A program made the translations under genes and the position numbers. From Zavarzinella formosa DSM 19928 (GTDB lineage Bacteria > Planctomycetota > Planctomycetia > Gemmatales > Gemmataceae), in NCBI RefSeq assembly GCF_000255705.1, contig NZ_JH636439.1:699670-763669 (forward strand): a stretch of DNA of 64,000 nucleotides, given 5' to 3'. A model generated the notes under the pieces. That model searched no databases and was not told the DNA's origin. It saw only the letters and a program-made list of their open reading frames with translations. Shown here piece after piece: positions 38,501 through 47,716 of the stretch. Position 1 is the first letter of the stretch, and every line of letters begins with the position of its first letter.

Positions 38501-38813
38501 GTTTGTGCAGGTCCATCGCCGTGTTCAGGGCTGTCTGACCGCCAAGCGTCGGCAACAGGGCGTCCGGGCGTTCCTTTTCGATGATCTTTTCGACAATTTG
38601 CCAGGTGATTGGCTCGATATAAGTCCGGTCGGCCGTTTCCGGGTCGGTCATGATGGTGGCGGGGTTGGAATTAACCAACACCACCTCATAGCCTTCCTCG
38701 CGAAGCGCCTTGCAGGCTTGGGTTCCGGAATAGTCAAACTCGCAGGCTTGCCCGATGATGATGGGGCCGGACCCGATGAGCAGAATTTTGTGGATGTCGT
38801 CGCGCTTCGGCAT
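35532..38813 (-). CDS. carB: Carbamoyl-phosphate synthase large subunit
   Basis: A 1093-residue enzyme, the usual CarB length, making carbamoyl phosphate from bicarbonate, ammonia and two ATP for pyrimidine and arginine synthesis. Two homologous halves are visible: [22 protein letters not shown] near the N terminus and [20 protein letters not shown] at about residue 555, each with an ATP-grasp domain ([40 protein letters not shown]). The C-terminal allosteric MGS-like domain follows ([21 protein letters not shown]). The ATG at 38813 begins [14 protein letters not shown]; a longer reading from 38915 is unlikely. carA is not in the window. Divergent from the DUF1549/1553 gene. Confidence 0.97.
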   Translation of the reverse strand: MPKRDDIHKILLIGSGPIIIGQACEFDYSGTQACKALREEGYEVVLVNSNPATIMTDPETADRTYIEPITWQIVEKIIEKERPDALLPTLGGQTALNTAMDLHKHGVLKKYGVEMIAANPDVIDKAEDRQRFKQAVLKLGLDVPRSQVATTLAQALTILDEVGLPCVLRPSFTMGGTGGGIAYNKDEFINIVSHGLEMSPTSQVLIEESVIGWKEYELEVIRDKADNVVIICSIENLDPMGVHTGDSITVAPAQTLSDKEYQRMRDAAKAIIREIGVETGGSNIQFATNPANGRMIVIEMNPRVSRSSALASKATGFPIAKIAAKLAVGYTLDELKNDITRETPACFEPTIDYVVTKVPRFNFEKFPEADSTLTTQMKSVGETMAIGRTFKESLQKALRGLEVMRFGLGCDRNDLWGTDQQPSMDEIGNKLATPNWERIWYVRYAFKAGLTIEDVHRRSRIDPWFLTQIMDLVKMEDRLKAVGSLAAVTPDLMLEAKQNGFIDRQLANLWNSNELTIRERRKQLGIDAVFKSVDTCAAEFEAFTPYYYSTYERKPVTHGTETVSEDEIRPFTGKKRIIILGGGPNRIGQGIEFDYCCVQAVKALRLNGFETIMVNSNPETVSTDYDTSDHLFFEPLTVEDVLNIVDRVKPFGVIVQFGGQTPLNLAKALAAQGVPIIGTSVESIDTAEDREKFSKLINDLGLKQPASGTTQDLHAALHIARKLTFPVLVRPSFVLGGRAMEIVYDEGEFNRFARFALEASNGKPILIDKFLESAVEVDVDCLSDGRRVVIGGVMQHIEEAGIHSGDSACVIPPHSLAPEVIAEIKRQSVMLTMALKVKGLMNIQFAIANAHGPNAEIYILEANPRASRTVPFVSKASGVQIARLAALVMAGKTLDELGVANEVVPTHYSVKESVFPFNKFPGVDIILGPEMRSTGEVMGIDDTFPMAFAKAQMAANAPLPLSGTVFVSVADRDKQEIIPIARQFAEMGYHLIATRGTAKVLRGAGVPVVEVAKIQEGRPNLIDRMKNNEISLILNTPSRRGRRTDETKIRASAVAHRVTCITTLSAAQAAAQACDAMRKQVMNVTPLQERFKM

Positions 38814-39092
38814 GGTGTCTGGTTGGTTCTCGCCAAGGTCGGAGTGCGTGAATCGGTACGTTCCTAAACAGGTTACGGAAGCGGCGAATTCAACCAAGGG
38901 GCGGATTGGAGTCATCTGGATTGCAAAAACCCATTCAAATCAAAATTCCGTGCTTGCGTTTCGACTTCGCGCTTGCTATCTTCCGGTTTGGACGCCAAAA
39001 TACACTTTGGAACGTGACCTGCCTGCCCGCCGACCATCGTACACACCCGCCTTGAACCTCTGCCAAAATTTCTGACTCGGAGGACCTACCGC

Positions 39093-41639
39093 ATGCCAAC
39101 CCGCTTCTCCTGTTGGCTCTTCCTCTTCGCTTTGGGAACCATTATCCCCGGCGTGGCTCGAGCTGATCAATCGAAGACACCAACGATCCCGGTGACGACG
39201 GATGTTGTCGCCATGCCGAAACCGGCCGACATCCAGTCGATTACCGTCTACCCTGAAAAGCTCGCACTCAAGGGGATGGATGACGCCGCCCAACTCATTG
39301 TGACCGCCACCTTGAAAGATGGCCGGTTGCAGGACCTCAGTAGCGACGCCATCTATTCGGTGGCTGATGGTAAATCGGCCAAAGTCCTGTCGACTGGCCG
39401 TGTGATGCCGCTGGCGAATGGCACAACCGAAATCGTCGCCACCTTCGGGGACAAGACGGTCAAGGTTCCGGTGAGCATTGCCCACACGGATGAAAACCTG
39501 CCGATCAACTTCCCGAATCAGATTGTCCCGATCTTCACCAAGCTCGGATGTAATTCTGGCGGCTGTCACGGCAAGGCCAGCGGTCAGAACGGCTTCAAGA
39601 TTTCGCTGCTCGGCTTTGAACCTGATTACGACTACATCGCCCTTGTGAAGGAAGGACGCGGCCGCCGGATGATGCCCGCCGCCCCGGATAGCAGCCTGTT
39701 CCTCCTCAAGGGGACCGGGGCTGTCCCGCACGGTGGCGGCAAGAAGATGGAAAAGGACTCGGACGAATATAAACTCGTTCGTCGGTGGATCGCCGCCGGG
39801 ATGCCTTACGGGAAGGAAACCGACCCGACGGTGATGAAGATCACCGTGTATCCCGAACACCGGATCATGACCCGGCACAACAAGCAACAATTCGCCGTCT
39901 ACGCCCACTACACGGACGGAACGGTGGAAGACATCACCCGCCGCGCCCAATACGACTCGAACGACCAGGAAATCGCCACGGTGGACATCGCCGCCCAAGT
40001 TCGCACGCTCGGTCTCAGCGGTGAAGCTGGCATCATGGCCCGTTATCAGGGGCATGTGGCCGTTTACCGCGGGACGGTTCCTCTCGGCATGAAAATTCCG
40101 GAATGGCAGTTCCCGGTTCAGACGGTGGTTGACACGCACACCTCCAAGAAGTGGCGAGACCTCGGCTTGGTCCCGTCGGACCCGGCTGCGGACGAGGCAT
40201 TCATCCGTCGGGCTTACCTCGACATCACCGGCACGCTGCCGACGCCGAAACAAGTGAAGGACTTCGTCGCCAACAAGGACGCGAAGAAGAAGGACACGCT
40301 GATTGACCAACTGGTGGAAACACCGGAATACTCCTACTTCTTCGCCAACAAGTGGGCCGATATCCTCCGCGTGAAGCGGGGCAAGGACGGCAACGCCGCC
40401 CAACGGGCGCAGGGGACGTTCGCGTTCCACGGCTGGATCCGTGAAGCCATCGCCGCCAACATGCCCTACGACGAGTTCGTGCGGTCCATCCTCGGTGCCA
40501 CCGGGGAAGAATCCAAGAACCCGCCGACCGTGTGGTACAAAGATCTGGCCCAACCCGAACAATTCGTGGACGACACCGCCCAAGTGTTCCTTGGTCTGCG
40601 GATCGCCTGTGCGAACTGCCATCATCATCCCTACGAAAAATGGAGCCAGGACGATTATTGGGGCTTGGCCGCGTTCTTCGGCCGCGTGGGCAAGAAGCAG
40701 GTTCCGGTGATCGGGGCCACGCAACAGCAGAACACGCAGGTGATTTACAGCAAGGCCGAGGGGGCCGTTACCAACAAGCGGACCAGCAAGACGGCCGTCA
40801 TCAAGCCGCTTGACGGCGAACCGATGGAAATCGAACGGGGTGAAGACCCCCGCCTGAAGCTGGCCGACTGGATGACCGACGTGAAGAATCCGTTCTTCTC
40901 GAAGGCCGTCGCCAATCGCTATTGGGCTCACTTCTTCGGTCGCGGCATCGTGGACCCGCTCGACGACATGCGGGTGACCAACCCGCCGTCGAACCCGGAA
41001 CTCCTCGACGCGCTGGCCAAGAGCCTGACGGACAGCAAGTACAGCCTGAAAGACTTGGTGAAGACGATCTGCAAGAGCCGGACCTACCAGCTCTCCGCAA
41101 TCCCGAACGACTTCAACAAGCACGACAAGCAAGCCTATGCCCGCTACTACCCGAAGCGGATGGGGGCTGAAGTTCTGTTGGACGCCGTCTGTCAGGTGAC
41201 CGATTCGCCCACGAGCTTCAACGGCTTGCCGAAAGATCGCTTCGCTCCGACGCGGGCGATCATGCTGCCGGACGAGTCTTTCGGAAGTTACTTCCTCGAC
41301 GTGTTTGGCCGTCCGCAACGCATCAGTGCTTGTGAATGCGAACGGGTGAGCGAAGCCAATCTGGCCCAGGCGCTGCATCTGTTGAATTCGGATGAAGTGC
41401 AAACGAAACTTGGCCGTCCAAACGGCCGGGCCGATGCCCTTGCCAATCCGAAGGACACCCGCCCGGATGCCGAGAAGGTGGAGGAATTGTTCATGTGGGC
41501 CTTCGGCCGCAAGCCGACAGATTCCGACATGAAGACCGCCCTCGACCACATCGAAAAGCACAAGATGGCCAAGAAGACGGCCTATGAAAACATCGTGTGG
41601 GCTTTGTTGAACACGAAGGAATTTGTGTTCAATCAGTAA
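39093..41639 (+). CDS. DUF1549/DUF1553 exported protein with Ig-like domain and haem-like motifs
   Basis: An 848-residue protein with a signal peptide (RFSCWLFLFALGTIIPGVARA). Residues about 45-140 look like a bacterial Ig-like (BIG2) domain. A variant haem-type motif CNSGGCH with four residues between the cysteines (Cys153, Cys158, His159) is followed by the planctomycete cytochrome-like segment MMPAAPDSSLFLLKGTG. DUF1549 spans about 350-550 (DEAFIRRAYLDITGTLPTPK, and CANCHHHPYEKW at 506 with a normal CxxCH) and DUF1553 about 580-840 (NRYWAHFFGRGIVDPLDDMR, ...YPKRMGAEVLLDAVCQVT). The ATG has GGAGG 9 bases upstream. The usual DUF1501 partner gene is not downstream; a strong terminator is. Function unknown. 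Confidence 0.9.
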   Translation: MPTRFSCWLFLFALGTIIPGVARADQSKTPTIPVTTDVVAMPKPADIQSITVYPEKLALKGMDDAAQLIVTATLKDGRLQDLSSDAIYSVADGKSAKVLSTGRVMPLANGTTEIVATFGDKTVKVPVSIAHTDENLPINFPNQIVPIFTKLGCNSGGCHGKASGQNGFKISLLGFEPDYDYIALVKEGRGRRMMPAAPDSSLFLLKGTGAVPHGGGKKMEKDSDEYKLVRRWIAAGMPYGKETDPTVMKITVYPEHRIMTRHNKQQFAVYAHYTDGTVEDITRRAQYDSNDQEIATVDIAAQVRTLGLSGEAGIMARYQGHVAVYRGTVPLGMKIPEWQFPVQTVVDTHTSKKWRDLGLVPSDPAADEAFIRRAYLDITGTLPTPKQVKDFVANKDAKKKDTLIDQLVETPEYSYFFANKWADILRVKRGKDGNAAQRAQGTFAFHGWIREAIAANMPYDEFVRSILGATGEESKNPPTVWYKDLAQPEQFVDDTAQVFLGLRIACANCHHHPYEKWSQDDYWGLAAFFGRVGKKQVPVIGATQQQNTQVIYSKAEGAVTNKRTSKTAVIKPLDGEPMEIERGEDPRLKLADWMTDVKNPFFSKAVANRYWAHFFGRGIVDPLDDMRVTNPPSNPELLDALAKSLTDSKYSLKDLVKTICKSRTYQLSAIPNDFNKHDKQAYARYYPKRMGAEVLLDAVCQVTDSPTSFNGLPKDRFAPTRAIMLPDESFGSYFLDVFGRPQRISACECERVSEANLAQALHLLNSDEVQTKLGRPNGRADALANPKDTRPDAEKVEELFMWAFGRKPTDSDMKTALDHIEKHKMAKKTAYENIVWALLNTKEFVFNQ

Positions 41640-41669
41640 GGTCGGTGTCGAAGAATAAGAACAGTCACG

Positions 41670-41701
41670 ACGGGCCGCATCCCACCGATGCGGCCCGTTT
41701 T
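41670..41701 (+). terminator. Intrinsic terminator after the DUF1549/1553 gene
   Basis: A perfect 12-bp stem ACGGGCCGCATC (41670-41681) and GATGCGGCCCGT (41687-41698), loop CCACC, ending in TTTT. It lies 31 bases past the stop of the DUF1549/1553 gene and 22 bases before the nuclease start. Confidence 0.9.
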
Positions 41702-41723
41702 CGTTATCCACTCCCGAGCCATC

Positions 41724-44700
41724 ATGCCGGTCCGGCCCGTTCAAGACACGCTCACCCGCGACACTCTGCCGAAACTCTGCACCGAATACGCCGCCATTCT
41801 GCAAACACCCGGTCGGGGCCTGTGGCTGGTCTCAAATCACTGGGGCCGGGAAACGATCCTTGCGGAATTGCTGAAACTCACGTCCGGTACATTCGCCCCA
41901 AACATTCTCACGTTTGAAGAGTTGGCCCGTCGCGTGGCCGGGGATGCCATCCATTCAGCGACGGCCTCCCATTGGGCGCTTCACGACACCATCGGCGAAT
42001 TGCACCGGAAAAAGTCCCTTCCCTATCACGCGGCCATTGTCGAACGCCGGGGCTTTTTCACTTCGAGTGTCGGTTATTTCAATGAATTGGCCGAGAACGG
42101 TATTTCCCCGGAGGTGGCCGAGACCGCTTTGCGGATGAATCGAAGCCCCAAACGGGAGGACATTGCCCGGTTGACAAAAGCATTTGCCGAGCGAGGCAAA
42201 GCAACCGGAAAAGGCTGGTCGCACGAAGTCTTTGACAGGGCCGCCGAACGGATGGCGGCGGGTTTGCCGAAAACGTTTGAGCGGTTGGAGACCGTGTTCG
42301 TCACGGGATTTCGGTTCTTCCACCCGTGCGAACGCCGATTGCTGGATGCCTTGGCCGGGCATGTCGGCGAGGTCCGCGTGACCGTGTTCACCGATCCGGC
42401 AAAAAGTCGGCCGGGGACTTATGCCGAGTGCAAGGAAACATGGGAGAGTTTTCTTGACCCCAAGCCAAAAGTATCTGGGAAGACGGGCAAAGAACCGAAA
42501 TATGATCGCCCGGCCGGGATCGCCCATCTGGCGGGGAATCTGTTCCGTGAAAACGCCAAGCCGGGCAAAATGACCGCCGGGGTGAGTCTCGTCAAGGCTC
42601 CGGGGGTTCTCGGGGAGATGCGTCTGATCGCCCGGCGAATCCGTCAATTGCTGAACTCCGGGGGCGATCCGGAGCGGGTCGTCGTCATGGCCCGCGACCC
42701 GTCAACGATGATTCACGTGCTGCCGGATGTCTTCGCTGAATATCGCATTCCAGTATTCCATGAGGTCGAGGAGCCGTTGCAGGCCAACCCGGCCGTGCGG
42801 ACGCTATTGCGAGCCGCGCAACTATCGGCGGATGGCTGGCCCTTTGAAGACGTGACCGCTCTGCTGCGGAGCAACTACTTTCGACCGGTTTGGCCCGAGG
42901 CGGCAGACGATTTGCCCCGCCATGCCGAGGGCTTGCTTCGGCAACTCGGAGAGCCTCGCGGCCGGGATTCTTACCTGCGGGCCGCGATTACATGGGCGCA
43001 AAAGCCCCCCGAAGCCTTGGAAGATGAACAGGCCGAAGAACATCGTCGCCGTCGCAAGGGGGAACTGGCCAAGCGATGTCTGCCGTTTTTGCGGAAGTTC
43101 TTCGATTTATGGGAGGAAATCCCCGCCGCCACGCCAGCTTCGGGATTTTCCGCGTGGCTCCGGTCGTTTGCGGCTGAGATCGGTTTGGCGGAAGTGGCGA
43201 ATGAACGTGAGGCGGATCGCCAGGCTCTCGCCGCCTTCTGGAAGATGCTCGCGGACTGGCAAACGCCCTCGATCCGGCCCGCCGCCTTCTGGCGGGGTGT
43301 TTCAACGATTGCCCGGCACACGATGCGTCCTCGATCAGCCAATTGGACTGGCCGTGTGCGGGTTCTTTCACCCGAGTCCGCGGTTGAGGTCGATTGCGAT
43401 CACCTGTTCGTCACCGGCCTTGGCGAGAAAAGTTTCCCCGCCTTCGGGTTGCCGGAATCGCTTCTCGACGAGAGTGATCGGGCTGTGTTGCGGGATCATG
43501 GTTTGAAATTCCCCCACGGCGATTGTCGGCTTCCTCGCGAGCAATTGTTGTTTCTGCAATTGGTCGCCCGGCCATGCAAGGAACTCATCTTCAGTTACCC
43601 GGCAGTTGATGATGCGGGACAGGACATGTTGCCGGCGGCCTTCCTGCGGGCCGTCACAGAGGCGTTTGAGGAGAACGCCATCCCAACAACGAATCAGCGA
43701 ATGTTGATCGAAGGATATCTCACGCAGGAAGCCCTGAGCGATGCCGAATACCGGGTGCAACTGGCCGACCGGATGCGGGAAGCCCCGGATGATGGCCGCT
43801 TCCCGACCGTCGGCTTAAAGCCTGAGTTGATACGACATTTGCGGGCGGCAAAACACCTCACGGAAGCGAGATTCCACGAGAAAGCCCACAACGAATTCAG
43901 CGGGTTATTCCTCTCGGATTCGGCCCGGCAACGCATCCGCGAACGTTTCGGCCCCGAACGGGTCTTCAGCCCGACGGCCCTCGAAACCTATGTCGCCTGT
44001 CCGTTCCGCTTCTGGCTCGAACACCTGTTGGGTCTGGAGGAATTGGAGGAACCCGGCGAAGAAATCGAACACACTCGTCGCGGATCGGCTTATCACCGTG
44101 CCCTCTCGCGTCTGCACCGGCGGTTGCGGGAGACCGATCCTGAGATGACGCGAAAATCGGTTCCCGAACATGTGACGGACGATCTCGCCGCCGATCTGAC
44201 GACGGCCATTGAGGAATATGTGGCCCGTGCCCCGAGCGAAGTTTCCAAGATGCTTTGGAAGCTGGAGGGGGAACGACTGCAGCGATCCGTCTTGAATTAC
44301 CGCAATGACTGGAACGATTATCTCGGCGACTGGCACAAGGAAAAGCTGGCCCTCGCTCCTGCGTTGTTCGAGGTCGATTTTGGCTTCGACATGGAAAAGA
44401 ACCCCGAGGCCCGGCCGCCGCTGGTCATCAAAGTGGGCGAGACAGAAGTGCGGATCGGCGGCCGCATTGATCGCGTGGATGTGGCCGAATTGACCAACAA
44501 CGAAGTGGGATTTTGGGTCATCGACTACAAGACCGGCCGACGCACAAACTACGTGGCATCCCAACTGCTCACGCTTGAAAAACTCCAATTGCCGTTGTAC
44601 GCGCTGGCGGTGCAAAAAGTCTTCTATCCAGATCAACCCGCCCGCCCGCTTGGCCTTGCGTATTGGCTGGTGACGGACGAGGGAACCAAGCGAATGCTCC

Positions 44701-44978
44701 CGGCGGGCAAGAAATCATCCCTCGGGTGGTTCCGCGATCCGGCCGAATGGGAGACGTATCGCGGCCAGCTGGAGGCTTGGGTGGTTGAACTGATCACCCG
44801 CATCCGTGACGCCCAATTTCCGTTGGCTCCCCGTTCCGAAACTTGCACAGAAACCTGTTCGTTCAGTCAAGCGTGCCGAATCGCTCAGAGCCGACACGTC
44901 GAAAAGGATTGGCGGTTGGAATTGCCGATGATGGAGAAGTCGGAGGAGACCAGCGTAGATGTGTCATCGACCAGTTGA
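41724..44978 (+). CDS. AddB-like PD-(D/E)XK nuclease/helicase-fold protein
   Basis: A 1084-residue protein resembling AddB (RexB-like) of the AddAB double-strand-break resection complex. The N-terminal half has a UvrD-like inactive helicase layout (GRGLWLVSNHWGRETIL in place of a Walker A; GVLGEMRLIARRIRQLL; CDHLFVTGLGEKSFPAFGLPE). The C-terminal nuclease has YVACPFRFWLEHLLGL, RGSAYHRALSRLHRRL, GGRIDRVDV and VIDYKTGRR, with the Asp and Lys of the PD-(D/E)XK core, and the iron-sulfur cysteines CTETCSFSQAC near the end plus the Cys in YVACPF. I use the ATG at 41724; an earlier start lies in the terminator. No addA partner lies next to it here. Confidence 0.85.
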   Translation: MPVRPVQDTLTRDTLPKLCTEYAAILQTPGRGLWLVSNHWGRETILAELLKLTSGTFAPNILTFEELARRVAGDAIHSATASHWALHDTIGELHRKKSLPYHAAIVERRGFFTSSVGYFNELAENGISPEVAETALRMNRSPKREDIARLTKAFAERGKATGKGWSHEVFDRAAERMAAGLPKTFERLETVFVTGFRFFHPCERRLLDALAGHVGEVRVTVFTDPAKSRPGTYAECKETWESFLDPKPKVSGKTGKEPKYDRPAGIAHLAGNLFRENAKPGKMTAGVSLVKAPGVLGEMRLIARRIRQLLNSGGDPERVVVMARDPSTMIHVLPDVFAEYRIPVFHEVEEPLQANPAVRTLLRAAQLSADGWPFEDVTALLRSNYFRPVWPEAADDLPRHAEGLLRQLGEPRGRDSYLRAAITWAQKPPEALEDEQAEEHRRRRKGELAKRCLPFLRKFFDLWEEIPAATPASGFSAWLRSFAAEIGLAEVANEREADRQALAAFWKMLADWQTPSIRPAAFWRGVSTIARHTMRPRSANWTGRVRVLSPESAVEVDCDHLFVTGLGEKSFPAFGLPESLLDESDRAVLRDHGLKFPHGDCRLPREQLLFLQLVARPCKELIFSYPAVDDAGQDMLPAAFLRAVTEAFEENAIPTTNQRMLIEGYLTQEALSDAEYRVQLADRMREAPDDGRFPTVGLKPELIRHLRAAKHLTEARFHEKAHNEFSGLFLSDSARQRIRERFGPERVFSPTALETYVACPFRFWLEHLLGLEELEEPGEEIEHTRRGSAYHRALSRLHRRLRETDPEMTRKSVPEHVTDDLAADLTTAIEEYVARAPSEVSKMLWKLEGERLQRSVLNYRNDWNDYLGDWHKEKLALAPALFEVDFGFDMEKNPEARPPLVIKVGETEVRIGGRIDRVDVAELTNNEVGFWVIDYKTGRRTNYVASQLLTLEKLQLPLYALAVQKVFYPDQPARPLGLAYWLVTDEGTKRMLPAGKKSSLGWFRDPAEWETYRGQLEAWVVELITRIRDAQFPLAPRSETCTETCSFSQACRIAQSRHVEKDWRLELPMMEKSEETSVDVSSTS

Positions 44979-45006
44979 TGGCCGCGTGGCATTCGGCCAA
45001 ATCGAC

Positions 45007-45434
45007 TTATATTGTCCCGGCATCCATCCAGTTTTCAAAGCGAAGACCGGGGATTTGCTCGAAGTCTTGGCGGTTCCTGGTGAGCAGCAAGGCGTTATGG
45101 ACCATCGCGATGGCGGCGATCTTTCGATCCATGGTTCCGATGCGAATACGGGTGAAGCCGTCAAACAGATTGGCGGCGGATTCATTGAACAGAGCGATGT
45201 GATACCCGCTGAAAAAGGCAAAGAGTTCAGCGAGTTCCCGATAGGCCATGATCTGGCGATGAGCCTGGCGTTCCTTGGCAATCGAGGCGAGCCACCCCCG
45301 CATCGATTCCTCAACATTGACTACCGTCGTGCCGACAGCTCCGTGGCCAAGGCAAGCCGACCAATAAGCCGAACAGCCCGTTCGCCAGTGCGATAGCGGA
45401 GAACGCTGAGATGATCGGAGTCCAAGAGAATCAT
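45007..45434 (-). pseudogene. VapC-type PIN-domain toxin, frameshifted
   Basis: A PIN-domain ribonuclease toxin broken by one missing base. The first 32 codons from the ATG at 45434 (MILLDSDHLSVLRYRTGERA...) match the family N terminus including the metal-binding Asp in LLDSDHL. The frame then runs into a stop, while the next frame continues with VGTTVVNVEESMRGWLASIAK, ...RIGTMDRKIAAIAMVHNALLLTRNRQDF to 45007. The break lies at about 45336-45345. Restoring one base gives an intact protein of 142 residues. The ATG overlaps the antitoxin stop as ATGA. It is either a true pseudogene or a sequencing error. Confidence 0.85.
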
Positions 45435-45643
45435 TCTCCGGTTCCCTCGCGGGCAGCCTTGCGTTCGGCCTCTCGAATGGATTCCATTTCTGCCTGCATT
45501 TGCCGGGAAAAATCTGTCTCCACGGAGATGCCAACCACGCTTTTCCAGTCGCGGGTTGGAGGAATCACTCCGCTAAGGGCGGCAACCTTTTGTTCAAGCG
45601 ATGCCAGACGAGCGGCTAATGTTTCCAGGGTGAGTTCCGGCAT
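45431..45643 (-). CDS. Antitoxin of the VapC-type pair
   Basis: A 70-residue protein: MPELTLETLAARLASLEQ, a coiled-coil-like N terminus, then PPTRDWKSVVGI and an acidic, charged C-terminal helix (MQAEMESIREAERKAARE). This matches the small antitoxins that precede this class of PIN toxin genes. The start has a GGGAGA ribosome site about 6 bases upstream, and the stop overlaps the toxin start codon by four bases, the standard toxin-antitoxin layout. If the toxin is dead, this antitoxin may be kept as a cross-neutralising remnant or may be decaying. Confidence 0.78.
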   Translation of the reverse strand: MPELTLETLAARLASLEQKVAALSGVIPPTRDWKSVVGISVETDFSRQMQAEMESIREAERKAAREGTGE

Positions 45644-45762
45644 GATTCATCTCCCGTCAGCGAACCTTGTGGATATTCTACCGAATGCTCTGGTTAATCT
45701 GCAATCCGGGCCAATAGGAGTTTCGTTGCGAAATCACCAAGGCACGCCTGATTCAGAAATCT

Positions 45763-46464
45763 TTAAATTTCCAAACCATGCCTTTCCAAAAGTTCCTTGT
45801 CTCGCAGCATCTCGATTGAACCAACTGCCGCTACCTGTCCGGCGTCCATCAAGATCACGCGGGAGCAGGTTTCGCGGATCATCGCCAGATCGTGCGAGGC
45901 GATGATCTGCGTGCCAGGGAGGGTTTTCAACAGGTTGATGAGACCGCGACGCCCGCGCGGGTCGAGCGAACTGGATGGTTCGTCCAAGAGAAGGATGTCC
46001 GGGCGCATGGCCAGAATCCCGGCGATGGCCACCCGGCGTTTTTCCCCTTCGGAGAGGTGGAATGCCACGCGATCCTCAAAACCGGTGAGGTTGACCGTCG
46101 CCAATGCCTCGGCCACCCGTTGGCGAACTTCCGTGTCGTTCAAACCGAGATTCAGCGGGCCGAAGGCGACATCTTCACCGACGGTGGCCGAGAAGATTTG
46201 ATCGTCACAATTTTGGAAAACCAACCCGACATGGGCAGGAATCACCCGGCGGTGGGTCGGGTTGGCCGGGTCTAGCCCGGCGACAAAGATGGTGTTTGCC
46301 GGCGGCTCCAAAACGCCGGTGAGGCAGAGCAACAAGGTGGTTTTTCCCGCCCCGTTTGGCCCGATCAGGCCAATCCGATCACCGGCTTCCGCGTGAAACG
46401 AGACGCCGTTCAATGCCAGGCGGCCATCGGGATATTTGAAATTCAATTCGCGCACATCGATCAT
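45763..46464 (-). CDS. cbiO: ECF transporter ATP-binding protein, CbiO-like
   Basis: A 233-residue ABC ATPase: Walker A GPNGAGKT (about residues 34-41), Q-loop VFQNCDDQIFSATVGEDVAFGP typical of cobalt/nickel ECF ATPases, ABC signature HLSEGEKRRVAIA, Walker B ILLLDEPSS and the switch His in IIASHD. The ATG at 46464 overlaps the cbiQ stop as ATGA, so the two are translationally coupled. A longer frame extending to 47565 is not real; it covers cbiQ in the wrong frame. With CbiQ it forms the energising module of an energy-coupling-factor transporter for cobalt, nickel or a vitamin. Confidence 0.93.
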   Translation of the reverse strand: MIDVRELNFKYPDGRLALNGVSFHAEAGDRIGLIGPNGAGKTTLLLCLTGVLEPPANTIFVAGLDPANPTHRRVIPAHVGLVFQNCDDQIFSATVGEDVAFGPLNLGLNDTEVRQRVAEALATVNLTGFEDRVAFHLSEGEKRRVAIAGILAMRPDILLLDEPSSSLDPRGRRGLINLLKTLPGTQIIASHDLAMIRETCSRVILMDAGQVAAVGSIEMLRDKELLERHGLEI

Positions 46465-47198
46465 CGAATGACATCCCAACCGATCAGGCCGCCCGCGATC
46501 ATGACGGCTGCCAGAACCATTGCCCAATCGGGAGTCTTCACGGCAGACGCGGCCAATTCGCGATATTGGCCGTCGAATCCCCGGCAACGCATTGCCTGCC
46601 CGACCCGTTCGGCCCGCGCATGTCCCCTCACCAAAATCGACCCCAAGACATGCCCGATTGTTTGCCGGCCGTGCCGGTTCATGCGGTTGCGAAAGCCGCG
46701 AACCCGCAAGGCCAGCCGCAGTCTTGCCCATTCCTCTCGCAACACAAACACGTATCGCCAAGTCAGCGTCAGCAAATGGGCGAAGAGATTCGGCAACCCC
46801 AACCGCCGGGCGGCCACCACATGGGCGGGCAACGGCGCAGATGCCAATAACGCGGACACAAGCAGCAGAATGGCCAATGTTTTCAACATGAACACTATCA
46901 CAAACATCACTCCCCCTTCGGTCAGGGTGAGCGGACTTGTTTCGAACAGGATTTCCCCGTGGCGAACCGTCCAAGGAAGGAGCAGGGCCACGGGAAGCAT
47001 GGAAAAAATCAGTCCCCGCCATCGAATGTGAACTTTTCCGAGGATCGCCACCAGCAGGGCCAATCCCAAGGCGGTGAGCGCGGGAAGCCAATCTCGAATC
47101 AATGACAGGGCCATGAGCAATGGCAGGGCCGCGAGCAAACGACACCGGCCCTCGCGTCGGGCCAGCCACGACGGCCGGGAAGTTGATTCGACCGCCAT
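46461..47198 (-). CDS. cbiQ: ECF transporter transmembrane component, CbiQ-like
   Basis: A 245-residue T component with about five membrane segments (LLAALPLLMALSLI, LTALGLALLVAILG, GLIFSMLPVALLLPW, GGVMFVIVFMLKTLAILLLVSALLA, WAMVLAAVMIAGGLIGW). The two coupling Ala-x-Arg-x-Arg-Gly type helices that contact the ATPases are clear: LRLALRVRGF and VGQAMRCRGF. The start ATG at 47198 has AAGG 7 bases upstream and lies 3 bases after the stop of the preceding small membrane gene. No cbiM or cbiN is near, so the substrate-binding S component must be elsewhere or be the upstream small protein. Confidence 0.9.
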   Translation of the reverse strand: MAVESTSRPSWLARREGRCRLLAALPLLMALSLIRDWLPALTALGLALLVAILGKVHIRWRGLIFSMLPVALLLPWTVRHGEILFETSPLTLTEGGVMFVIVFMLKTLAILLLVSALLASAPLPAHVVAARRLGLPNLFAHLLTLTWRYVFVLREEWARLRLALRVRGFRNRMNRHGRQTIGHVLGSILVRGHARAERVGQAMRCRGFDGQYRELAASAVKTPDWAMVLAAVMIAGGLIGWDVIR

Positions 47199-47201
47199 TT
47201 T

Positions 47202-47633
47202 TTAGCCTTGGTCCCAAGCCCGTCCGCCGAGGCCGTCGCGGTCGCGCAGGAAGGGATTGGTTCCCCGCGTGGCGCAGGCACCCTTGCCATCCGGGCCGGA
47301 GTATCGGGATTCGCCGAATGCCAGCACCGGGTAAAAGAGAAATGGAAACAACATCAGACCCAAGCCAAACCAGACACTTCGGCCAAACGCCCTGGCCAGA
47401 TCGAGGTTTTGCAGAATCCAAACGACAATAAACATCGGGTAAAAGAAACAGACGGCCAGTTCCCACCACGGGGAACGGCCGGTGATTTTGAAGGCCACAT
47501 GGGTGCTGTAAAACGGAATCAACGAGGCCCAGCCGGGATGTCCCGCTTTCGCGTACATCACCCACCGGGCGGCGACAAACACCGCGAACGTCAGGGCGAT
47601 GGCCATCGCCAGCAGCATTCCCATCGGTTTCAT
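47202..47633 (-). CDS. Small membrane protein (DUF5684-like) upstream of cbiQ
   Basis: A 143-residue protein with about four membrane segments (GMLLAMAIALTFAVFVAA, AGHPGWASLIPFYSTHVAF, WWELAVCFFYPMFIVVWIL, VWFGLGLMLFPFLFYPVLAF). AGHPGWASLIPFYS is the signature of the DUF5684-like family. A GGAG site lies 8 bases before the ATG at 47633. It starts a three-gene unit with cbiQ and cbiO, in the position usually held by the substrate-binding S component. Whether it plays that role is unknown; DUF5684 proteins also occur near signal peptidases. The C-terminal tail (NPFLRDRDGLGGRAWDQG) is cytoplasmic-looking. Confidence 0.75.
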   Translation of the reverse strand: MKPMGMLLAMAIALTFAVFVAARWVMYAKAGHPGWASLIPFYSTHVAFKITGRSPWWELAVCFFYPMFIVVWILQNLDLARAFGRSVWFGLGLMLFPFLFYPVLAFGESRYSGPDGKGACATRGTNPFLRDRDGLGGRAWDQG

Positions 47634-47716
47634 GCGACCAATCTCCGCTTGTCGGGGGTCGGGCCGTCCCCTTTCATATCCTCTTTGATGCGAGGCTCCC
47701 GGTGCAGAGGCAAGAG

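Noticed and set aside
37686-38867. 393-codon open frame on the plus strand
   Set aside because: Antisense shadow of carB.
38976-41804. 942-codon open frame on the minus strand
   Set aside because: Entirely antisense to the DUF1549/1553 gene, which has a signal peptide, a ribosome site and family motifs; the mirror frame is a product of biased codon use.
46465-47565. N-terminal extension of cbiO giving a 600-residue protein
   Set aside because: It covers cbiQ in a different frame; cbiQ has all family marks, and the ABC ATPase starts cleanly at the ATGA overlap.
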